Shown piece after piece: positions 1 to 5,444 of a stretch of 7,016 nucleotides of DNA (within the stretch, counting starts at the first letter, position 1; the number at the start of each line of letters is the position of its first letter). The notes under the pieces are model-generated. The model was not told the origin of the DNA and ran no database searches. It saw only the letters and a program-made list of their open reading frames with translations. The position numbers were made by a program, and so were the translations under genes. Source of the DNA: PWPR01 sp964497955 (GTDB taxonomy: Bacteria > Bacillota > UBA994 > PWPR01); NCBI GenBank assembly GCA_964497955.1, contig CAZCFQ010000112.1, positions 1-7,016 of the forward strand, in the 5' to 3' direction.

Positions 1-150
1 ATTGTACACTGTAGCACTTGATTTAAGACCTACTTTTTTACATATTTCACGAACTGAAGGTGGATAACCGTTATCCATAACTGCAGTACAAATACAATCA
101 TAAATTTGTTTTTGCCGTTTCGTTAAACTTTCTTTCAAATTAATCACCAT
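1..150 (-). CDS. lexA: LexA repressor, N-terminal 50 codons (partial, runs off left edge)
   Basis: LexA represses the SOS DNA-damage regulon and is inactivated by RecA-stimulated self-cleavage. The reverse complement reads through the winged-helix DNA-binding domain: LTKRQKQIYD at residues 9-18, then GYPPSVREICKKVGLKSSATV at 28-48 (G28, P30-P31, R34, I36, G41, S44-S45), a hallmark LexA signature. The cleavage site and the Ser/Lys protease domain lie outside the window. The start is uncertain. Coordinates use the ATG at 150-148, but that codon has no Shine-Dalgarno and sits only about 9 nt from the predicted transcription start. An in-frame TTG at 138-136 has GGTGA at 148-144 five bases upstream and would leave four residues before LTKRQ, as I would expect for this family; I slightly favour it. 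The gene is divergent from trmL. An SOS-box-like site beside its promoter suggests autoregulation. Confidence 0.93.
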   Translation of the reverse strand, partial: MVINLKESLTKRQKQIYDCICTAVMDNGYPPSVREICKKVGLKSSATVYN

Positions 151-165
151 TTCTTAGTTTTCTTT

Positions 166-195
166 ATTATATCAAGTATTTTTTAGTATTGTCAA
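166..195 (-). promoter_or_regulatory. lexA promoter (sigma-A type, extended -10)
   Basis: On the minus strand a perfect TTGACA -35 (195-190) and a perfect TATAAT -10 (171-166) are separated by 18 bp. The -10 is preceded by TG plus one base, the extended -10 form. Transcription would begin near 159-160, giving a leader of only about 9 nt to the ATG at 150 or about 21 nt to the TTG at 138. This is the best-matching promoter in the window. Confidence 0.8.
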
Positions 196-207
196 AACAA
201 TTGTTCG
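194..207. promoter_or_regulatory. Probable LexA (SOS/DinR) box in the lexA-trmL intergenic region
   Basis: On the plus strand the site reads AAAACAATTGTTCG; on the minus strand CGAACAATTGTTTT. The Bacillota LexA consensus, known from Bacillus subtilis, is a CGAAC / GTTCG dyad with four bases between the arms. One arm (203-207, GTTCG) is perfect. The other matches at three of five positions. The site directly abuts and overlaps the lexA -35 element (190-195), a good position for repression. It also lies just upstream of the trmL ribosome binding site, so trmL could be affected too. The assignment rests on consensus and position only. Confidence 0.6.
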
Positions 208-221
208 CATGGAGGAGAAAA

Positions 222-689
222 ATGTTTAATATTGTATTAGTAGAACCTGAAATACCCCCAAACACTGGTAATATAGCCCGAACATGTGCTGTTACTGGAG
301 CTAAGTTACATCTAATAAAACCACTTGGTTTTTCTATAGATGATAAACACCTAAAAAGAGCAGGGTTGGATTATTGGCATCTTGTAGATGTTAAAGTACA
401 TAATTCATTAGAAGAGTTTTTAGAAAATCATGAAGATGACAATCTATTCTTCGCAACTACAAAAATGGGTCAAAAATACTCAGATGCTAAATATGAGAGT
501 AATGATTACTTGCTATTTGGTAGTGAAACAAGAGGAATAGATGAGTCTGTCTTAAAAGATAATGAAGATAGCTGTATCACTATACCCATGCTCCCAACAT
601 TAAGGTCATTAAATTTATCTAATGCAGTAGCAATAGTGTTATATGAAGCTTGGAGACAAAACGATTTTAGTATTAAAGAGGTGGAATAA
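222..689 (+). CDS. trmL: tRNA (cytidine/uridine-34 2'-O)-methyltransferase TrmL (SPOUT family)
   Basis: TrmL (YibK/CspR family) uses S-adenosylmethionine to methylate the ribose 2'-OH of the wobble nucleotide in certain leucine tRNAs. The 155-residue product has the full set of SPOUT trefoil-knot motifs: VEPEIPPNTGNIAR at 7-20 (with N14), FGSETRGI at 99-106 (with E102, R104), and IPMLPTLRSLNLSNAVAIVL at 121-140 (with S129, N131, N134). E. coli TrmL is about 157 residues, so this looks complete. The ATG at 222 is chosen because GGAGGAG (211-217) lies directly upstream; a longer reading from TTG at 189 would put the ribosome binding site inside the gene and adds residues foreign to the family. 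The stop overlaps the next gene's start by one base. It is probably the first gene of an operon reaching phoR. I see no strong plus-strand promoter upstream. Confidence 0.94.
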   Translation: MFNIVLVEPEIPPNTGNIARTCAVTGAKLHLIKPLGFSIDDKHLKRAGLDYWHLVDVKVHNSLEEFLENHEDDNLFFATTKMGQKYSDAKYESNDYLLFGSETRGIDESVLKDNEDSCITIPMLPTLRSLNLSNAVAIVLYEAWRQNDFSIKEVE

Positions 690-1645
690 TGATAAAAATT
701 GTAGCAACAGCTTTTGAAGATTTTCCTGTAGCTGAAGAAAAGATTAAAGAAACTTTAGGTGAAAAAGGTGAATTAGTAGTTTTACCACTTCCATATTACT
801 CATTAGAGAATAAGGAAGTGCCTGAATGGTTTTATGATATAGAAACAGCAGATGGTTTTTTAATAAGGTCAGGAATAGTAGATAAATGGCTAATAGACCA
901 AATGAAAAATTGTAAAGTTATATCATTACATGGAGTTGGTGTTGATCAGGTAGATGTTGAATATTGTAAGAAAAAAGAAATAATGGTTACTAATGTGCCT
1001 GGAGGCAATGCTAATGCGGCTGCAGAATTAACTATTGGTTTAATGCTAGATTCACTAAGAGGAATTAGTAGTGCTCACCATCAAATGAAAAAAAGTAATT
1101 GGGATAAAGGCAAAAGAATAGGTAATGAACTGGGATATAGAAGAGTTGGCGTCATTGGTATGGGAAATATTGGTAAAAAGGTAGCTAGTTTGTGTAGTTG
1201 TTTTGGAGCTGACGTTTCTTATTATGATAAATTTATTAAAAACGATAAGTATGAATATATGGAATTTGAAGATTTATTAAAATGGTGTGATATTTTAACA
1301 ATCCATGTGCCTTTAAATAAATATACTAAGGATTTGATTACTACAAAAGAGTTAAGGCTATTAGGTCCAGATGGAATCATTGTAAATGCTGCAAGAGGTC
1401 CTATTATTAATCAAAAGGATTTAGCTACTGCATTAAAAAACAATATTATTAGATGGGCAGCATGTGATGTATTTAAAAATGAACCTCCTAATTTTAAAAG
1501 TGAGTTATTTGAAGTAGAAAACATAACATTAACTCCTCATTTAGGTGGATCTACTTATGAATGTCTTGATACAATTGCTGAGACAACTACAAAAGATATT
1601 ATGAAAGTTTGCCAAGGGTTAAAGCCTAAATATCCAGTATATTGA
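689..1645 (+). CDS. D-isomer-specific 2-hydroxyacid dehydrogenase, NAD-dependent (SerA-like, no ACT domain)
   Basis: A 318-residue member of the D-2-hydroxyacid dehydrogenase superfamily, which interconverts 2-keto acids and D-2-hydroxyacids with NAD(H). Visible elements are the substrate loop with R60-S61 and GVGVDQVD (82-89); NVPGGNANAAAE (102-113); the Rossmann glycines of GMGNIG (157-162), followed by Asp180 at the end of the second strand, which favours NAD over NADP; and the catalytic triad Arg236 (NAARGP), Glu265 (NEPP) and His284 (TPHLGGST). The Arg-Ser loop and GVGVDxVD resemble 3-phosphoglycerate dehydrogenase, but the C-terminal regulatory domains of long SerA proteins are absent and no serine-pathway gene is nearby. 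The substrate is therefore left open. An oddity is Trp256 in RWAACDVF, where the family usually has Gly. GAGGTGG (678-684) supports the ATG, which overlaps the trmL stop by one base. The position inside a phoPR operon is unexplained. Confidence 0.88.
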   Translation: MIKIVATAFEDFPVAEEKIKETLGEKGELVVLPLPYYSLENKEVPEWFYDIETADGFLIRSGIVDKWLIDQMKNCKVISLHGVGVDQVDVEYCKKKEIMVTNVPGGNANAAAELTIGLMLDSLRGISSAHHQMKKSNWDKGKRIGNELGYRRVGVIGMGNIGKKVASLCSCFGADVSYYDKFIKNDKYEYMEFEDLLKWCDILTIHVPLNKYTKDLITTKELRLLGPDGIIVNAARGPIINQKDLATALKNNIIRWAACDVFKNEPPNFKSELFEVENITLTPHLGGSTYECLDTIAETTTKDIMKVCQGLKPKYPVY

Positions 1646-1656
1646 GGATGAAAAAA

Positions 1657-2343
1657 ATGAAAAAAAAGATATTAATTTGTGAAGATGATAAATCTATTCA
1701 AAAACTCCTTGAATATAATCTAAAAAAGAATAATTATGATGTAGAGATAACAGATTCAGCAGAAGATGCTCAAGATGTTTTATCTAAAAGCTATTATGAT
1801 CTTGTTTTACTTGACATAATGCTTCCAGGTATGGATGGTTTATCATTTTGTAAAATAATACAAGAGGAATATAATACACCTGTAATTTTCATTAGTGCAA
1901 AAGATGATGAAATTGACAAAGTTGTTGGATTAGAATTAGGTGCAGATGATTATATAACAAAACCATTTGGTATTAGAGAGTTACTTGCTAGAGTTAAAGC
2001 TGTGTTAAGAAGAGTTGAGAAATCAACTAAGATAAAAAAGAAAGAAGATATAATTAAAATCGGTAAGCTTGAAATCAATTCATTATCAAGAAAAGTATAT
2101 ATTGATAATGAAGAAGTTGAGTTTACTTCATTAGAGTTTGATTTATTATTATATCTTGCAAAAAATAAGGGCATAGCCTTACATCGGCATGAAATTATGG
2201 ATAAAGTATGGGGAACAGACTTTATAGGGGACACAAGAATTATAGATGTTCATATAAGTCATATAAGAGATAAGTTAGATATAAACACTAGTGAGGATGG
2301 TTATATAGAAACTGTTAGAAGTATTGGATATAGAATGAAATGA
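1657..2343 (+). CDS. phoP: Phosphate-regulon response regulator PhoP (OmpR/PhoB family)
   Basis: A DNA-binding response regulator of 228 residues, the usual length for the OmpR/PhoB class. The receiver domain (about 3-118) has the acidic pocket E9-D10-D11, phospho-acceptor Asp53 (LLDIMLPGMDG), switch residues Ser80 and Tyr99, and Lys102-Pro103. The C-terminal winged-helix domain (about 130-228) contains FTSLEFDLL and the recognition helix RIIDVHISHIRDKL. The phosphate assignment comes from its PhoR-type partner and from phoU just downstream; sequence alone would allow the related WalR/YycF. ATG 1657 is preferred because GAGG (1644-1647) sits nine bases upstream, whereas the ATG at 1648 directly abuts that motif and a TTG at 1642 overlaps the previous stop. 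There is an 11-nt gap after the dehydrogenase and a 4-nt ATGA overlap with phoR, indicating co-transcription and coupled translation. Confidence 0.92.
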   Translation: MKKKILICEDDKSIQKLLEYNLKKNNYDVEITDSAEDAQDVLSKSYYDLVLLDIMLPGMDGLSFCKIIQEEYNTPVIFISAKDDEIDKVVGLELGADDYITKPFGIRELLARVKAVLRRVEKSTKIKKKEDIIKIGKLEINSLSRKVYIDNEEVEFTSLEFDLLLYLAKNKGIALHRHEIMDKVWGTDFIGDTRIIDVHISHIRDKLDINTSEDGYIETVRSIGYRMK

Positions 2344-4109
2344 AACAATTAAAGTTAAAATGGCAAATTATTTTAATAACAACAATAATAGTTATCAGTT
2401 TAACTGTATTTATTAGTTATAGAGTAAATAGTAATTTTGAAGATTATCATATAGATTCATTAATCGAAAAAATGAACCAAAACACTAAATTAATTGGGCA
2501 ATATATCTTAAGTAAAAGTAATTACTACAATAGTATTGAAGATGAAACAGAAAAGCATGCTGAAATAACAAACTCTAGAATTACAATTATTAACTTAGAG
2601 GGAGTTGTTTTAGCTGATTCTAGTTATGATAATGTTTCTGAAATGGATAATCATATTGACAGAGAAGAAGTTGTTAAAGCGATAAGAAATGGTGTAGGAT
2701 ATTCGTTAAGATTTAGCGATACATTAAACTCAAACATGCTATATTATGCATATTTACTAGAAAAAGAAAATGAACCAGAATTGATTATAAGATCTGCAAT
2801 CCCTATTACAAGGATAGAATCTTACCTGCAAAACCAATTTTATCAAATAGTAGGAGGTACGATTGTCGCAGTTATTATATTAATAATCTTAAGTACGTTA
2901 TTAGTAACTAGACTTTTAAAACCCATTGAAAGAGTTCAAAATGCTTTCCAAACGTTAAATAAAGGTAGTTACGACATATACCTTAACCAAGAAAAACAAA
3001 CAAGCTACGAGGCTGATAACTTAATTAAGGCTTTTAATAATATGTCACAACAACTAAGAAGAAATATTGAAGAAATTAGAAAACGAGAAATTGAGCTTAA
3101 TACATTAATCAAGTCAATGGACAGTGGTTTGCTTTTTATTGACAAAGAAGAAAAAGTGAAATTGATAAATCCTAAAGCCCGAGACTTTTTAAACTATTAT
3201 GAAGATGAAGATGTTCATTATATTAAAATATCCCGTAAGCCTGCTATAAGCAATAATATTGAAAGTGCTTTTAGTGAAAAGAAATCTTTAAGTAAAGAAA
3301 TAGAAATCTATGATAAGAGTGAGAAGAGATATTTTCAATTATTAATCAACCCATTGTTTGAAGGCATTAATTTTCTGGGATTGATTGTACTTTTATATGA
3401 AATTACGGATATAAAAAGGTCTGAAAAAGCTAGAAGCGACTTAATTGCTAATGTTTCTCACGAGCTTAAAACACCAATTACATCAATATCAGGATTTATA
3501 GAAACACTAAAAAATATGGATCCAGAAGATGCTGATTTTTTTGAGTTTCTTGATATTATTGAAAAAGAAAGTAAAAAGCTAAAAAGACTAGTATTGGATT
3601 TATTAGATTTAGCCAAATTAGAATCTAAAAAAATGACCTTACAAAAAGAAGTAATTAGTATAGAGCCGATATTAGAATCTACTTTAAAGTTATTAAGACC
3701 AAAAATTGAAGATAAAGAAATAATTATTGAAAAAGATATTGCTGAAGAAAGCATGATTTATGCTGATCCTTTACGAATGGAACAAATACTTTATAACATT
3801 ATTGATAATGCAGTAAAATATACGAACAATGGTGGGAAAATTACAATAACTACTTATGCTGAAAAACAAAATATAAAAATCATAATTAAAGATACTGGTA
3901 TAGGTATAGAGAAATCTAAAATTAACAGGGTTACTGAGCAGTTTTATCGTGAAGAAAAGAGTAGAAGTAAGCTAGTTTCTGATGGTTATGGATTAGGACT
4001 TGCAATTGTTAAGAATTTAGTTGAGTTATTAAATGGAAGTTTAGAAATATTTAGTAAACAAAATGAAGGTACTAAGGTTGTAATTAAATTGCCAAAAGCT
4101 ATTTCTTAA
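2340..4109 (+). CDS. phoR: Phosphate-sensing histidine kinase PhoR
   Basis: A 589-residue membrane sensor kinase that phosphorylates PhoP. In order: transmembrane helix 1 (about 9-27); an extracytoplasmic sensor (about 28-165) containing RITIINLEGVVLADS and later RFSDTLNSNMLYYA, a pattern I recognise from Bacillota PhoR sensors; transmembrane helix 2 (about 168-190); HAMP linker (about 191-243); PAS domain (about 250-355); HisKA with phospho-accepting His374 in NVSHELKTPITS; and the HATPase domain with N box residues N486/N490, G1 box DTGIGI (518-523), F box around F535 and G2 box GYGLGL (549-554). All catalytic motifs look intact. The ATG overlaps the phoP stop by four bases and has no separate strong ribosome binding site, so translational coupling is likely. 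A WalK-type kinase has a similar layout; the phoU neighbour and the sensor pattern favour PhoR. Confidence 0.92.
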   Translation: MKQLKLKWQIILITTIIVISLTVFISYRVNSNFEDYHIDSLIEKMNQNTKLIGQYILSKSNYYNSIEDETEKHAEITNSRITIINLEGVVLADSSYDNVSEMDNHIDREEVVKAIRNGVGYSLRFSDTLNSNMLYYAYLLEKENEPELIIRSAIPITRIESYLQNQFYQIVGGTIVAVIILIILSTLLVTRLLKPIERVQNAFQTLNKGSYDIYLNQEKQTSYEADNLIKAFNNMSQQLRRNIEEIRKREIELNTLIKSMDSGLLFIDKEEKVKLINPKARDFLNYYEDEDVHYIKISRKPAISNNIESAFSEKKSLSKEIEIYDKSEKRYFQLLINPLFEGINFLGLIVLLYEITDIKRSEKARSDLIANVSHELKTPITSISGFIETLKNMDPEDADFFEFLDIIEKESKKLKRLVLDLLDLAKLESKKMTLQKEVISIEPILESTLKLLRPKIEDKEIIIEKDIAEESMIYADPLRMEQILYNIIDNAVKYTNNGGKITITTYAEKQNIKIIIKDTGIGIEKSKINRVTEQFYREEKSRSKLVSDGYGLGLAIVKNLVELLNGSLEIFSKQNEGTKVVIKLPKAIS

Positions 4110-4148
4110 CAGTTTCTTTACAAAGTTTAACAAAAGCTACATTTAACT
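4106..4148 (+). promoter_or_regulatory. Putative PhoP box upstream of phoU
   Basis: Three direct hexamers lie in near-helical phase: TTAACA (4106-4111, overlapping the phoR stop codon), TTTACA (4117-4122) and TTAACA (4127-4132), with gaps of 5 and 4 bp. A fourth, TTAACT (4143-4148), is offset by about half a turn. Bacillus subtilis PhoP binds tandem TT(A/C)ACA-like hexamers spaced by about 5 bp, so the arrangement fits a PhoP box and suggests that phoU is controlled by the PhoP encoded just upstream. The region is AT-rich, so chance hexamers are possible; the phasing and the context are the stronger arguments. Confidence 0.6.
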
Positions 4149-4163
4149 ACTCCGTTTTTTTGT

Positions 4164-4200
4164 TATATTATTATTGAAATCAAAAGATTACAAATATAAT
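4164..4200 (+). promoter_or_regulatory. Candidate phoU promoter(s)
   Basis: A perfect TATAAT is at 4195-4200; the best -35 is TTGAAA (4174-4179) at a short 15-bp spacing. Transcription would start near 4207, shortly before the TAGGAGTG ribosome binding site (4213-4220). A second candidate -10, TATATT at 4164-4169, lacks a good -35 but would put the three PhoP hexamers at about -70 to -44, a more usual activator distance. The sequence alone does not decide between them. No hairpin terminator is visible after phoR, so read-through from the upstream operon is also possible. Confidence 0.45.
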
Positions 4201-4225
4201 AAGTAAATTCAATAGGAGTGAAACT

Positions 4226-4873
4226 ATGACAACTGCTTTTAGAACCAAATTGAACAAACTTTATAATAAACTTTTAAAAATGGCAGGAATTGTGGAAAAT
4301 ACAATTCAATTATCAGTTGAGGGTTTAAGGACTTTAAATCCAAGTATTGCAGAAAAAGTTATAAAAGATGATGATATTGTAGATAATTTAGAGCATGAAT
4401 TAGAAGTAGAATGTCTATCACTTTTAGCTACCCAGCAGCCATTAGCGAAAGATTTACGTTTAGTGGGAGCTACCTTAAAGGTAATAACAGATTTAGAGAG
4501 AATCGCAGATCATGCTGTAGATATAAGTGAAACTACTTTGTCCTTACAAGATCAGAAATTGATTAAACCATTAATTGATATTCCTAGAATGGCTGAACAT
4601 GCTGTTCAGATGTTACACGAGGCTGTTAGCGCATTGATTGATGAAGATTTAGAGTTAGCACGAAAAGTCATTGATGATGATGATTTTTTAGATGATTTGA
4701 ATACACAAATTTTTCATGAGTTATTAATTATAATGATGAGTGAGCCTAGAACAATTGGTCAATCTATGCAATTACTAATGGTATCAATGTATTTAGAAAG
4801 AATTGGTGACCATGCAACTAATGTAGCTGAATGGGTATATTACATAGTTGAAGGTAAAAAACCAAAAAAATAA
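4226..4873 (+). CDS. phoU: Phosphate signalling regulator PhoU
   Basis: PhoU is a cytoplasmic, metal-binding, all-helical protein that restrains phosphate uptake and PhoR signalling, in E. coli through the Pst transporter. The 215-residue product has the expected duplicated three-helix PhoU domains. Each repeat ends in the metal-binding signature: ERIADHAVDI (91-100; E91, D95, D99) and ERIGDHATNV (191-200; E191, D195). The linker motif QQPLAKDLRLVGATLKVI (70-87) is also typical. The length is normal. TAGGAGTG at 4213-4220 supports the ATG. It follows phoR by 116 nt, carrying PhoP-box-like repeats, and ends at a strong hairpin terminator, so it can be transcribed alone. No pstSCAB genes lie between phoR and phoU, where many Bacillota carry them; they must be elsewhere or replaced by another transporter. 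Confidence 0.95.
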   Translation: MTTAFRTKLNKLYNKLLKMAGIVENTIQLSVEGLRTLNPSIAEKVIKDDDIVDNLEHELEVECLSLLATQQPLAKDLRLVGATLKVITDLERIADHAVDISETTLSLQDQKLIKPLIDIPRMAEHAVQMLHEAVSALIDEDLELARKVIDDDDFLDDLNTQIFHELLIIMMSEPRTIGQSMQLLMVSMYLERIGDHATNVAEWVYYIVEGKKPKK

Positions 4874-4881
4874 ATATTCTC

Positions 4882-4906
4882 AAGGTAGCCAAAAGCTGCC
4901 TTTTTT
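4882..4906 (+). terminator. Rho-independent terminator of phoU
   Basis: An 8-bp stem AAGGTAGC / GCTGCCTT (one T-G wobble) with a 5-nt loop (CAAAA) runs into a T run ending at 4906. It lies 8 nt after the phoU stop and separates phoU from the nfeD transcript. Confidence 0.9.
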
Positions 4907-4937
4907 ACATTTTAAACACTCTCAAAACTATATATTA

Positions 4938-4946
4938 TGATATAAT
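4938..4946 (+). promoter_or_regulatory. Promoter of the nfeD-SPFH operon (extended -10)
   Basis: TGATATAAT at 4938-4946 is a perfect extended -10. No recognisable -35 lies at 16-18 bp, so the TG extension probably compensates. Predicted transcription starts near 4953, about 43 nt before the ATG at 4996, which is served by GGGGTGG (4984-4990). Confidence 0.65.
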
Positions 4947-4995
4947 AAAAAAGCATTAATAATTATAGGCAAAAAAGAACTTTGGGGTGGTTTGA

Positions 4996-5442
4996 ATGTA
5001 TCTTGATCCATGGATGATATGGGTTGCGTTAATTTTAGTAATGATTGTAGCAGAAGTCATAACAGTTGGATTTTTTCCAATTACTCTAGCAGTTGGTGCT
5101 TTAGTGGCTTTAATTTTATCATTATTTACTGATGTTGTATGGATTCAAGTAACTGTGTTTTTAGTTTCATCTATAACCTTTTTTATGTTTCTTAAACCAC
5201 TAATAGAAAAGCTTTTTCCTACAAAAGAAGGAACAAAAACAGCCGTAGATCGTCTAATAGGTCAAACAGGCATAGTTATTAGTGAAATAGATAATAAAGC
5301 TAATAAGGGTCAGATTAGAGTTTCTGGCGAGGTATGGAGTGCTAAATCAACAAATGATTTGGTTATTAATGAGGGTTCTAAAGTAGAGATTATACAGGTG
5401 AACGGAGTAAAAACTATTGTAAAAGAAGTTAAAGGAGTGTAA
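4996..5442 (+). CDS. Short NfeD-family membrane protein
   Basis: A 148-residue protein with two parts. The N-terminal section is very hydrophobic, with about three transmembrane segments (roughly 6-27, 28-45 and 47-67). The C-terminal section (about 84-146) is a small OB-fold-like beta domain with the NfeD pattern LIGQTGIV...GQIRVSGEVWSA...INEGSKVEIIQVNGVKTIVK, including conserved G89, G105, G111 and W114. It lacks the ClpP-like protease domain of long NfeD proteins, so it belongs to the short class. Short NfeD proteins are encoded next to SPFH/stomatin-like proteins and act with them in membrane domain organisation or quality control; the exact role is not settled. The gene immediately downstream is exactly such an SPFH protein, starting 2 nt after this stop. 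GGGGTGG five bases upstream supports the start. Confidence 0.88.
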   Translation: MYLDPWMIWVALILVMIVAEVITVGFFPITLAVGALVALILSLFTDVVWIQVTVFLVSSITFFMFLKPLIEKLFPTKEGTKTAVDRLIGQTGIVISEIDNKANKGQIRVSGEVWSAKSTNDLVINEGSKVEIIQVNGVKTIVKEVKGV

Positions 5443-5444
5443 TA

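Noticed and set aside
189..221. Eleven-codon N-terminal extension of trmL from a TTG at 189
   Set aside because: It would place GGAGGAG inside the coding region and adds residues unlike the family. The ATG at 222 gives the canonical TrmL N-terminus.
689..1645. Calling the dehydrogenase SerA outright
   Set aside because: Active-site loops are compatible, but regulatory domains are absent, no serC or serB is nearby, and the superfamily has many substrates.
1950..2234. Minus-strand frame opposite phoP; similar antisense frames opposite phoR and the SPFH gene
   Set aside because: They are shadows of well-supported genes on the other strand, with no recognisable products or initiation signals.
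4151..4161. T run after phoR as a terminator
   Set aside because: No stable hairpin precedes it, so it lacks the stem required for intrinsic termination.
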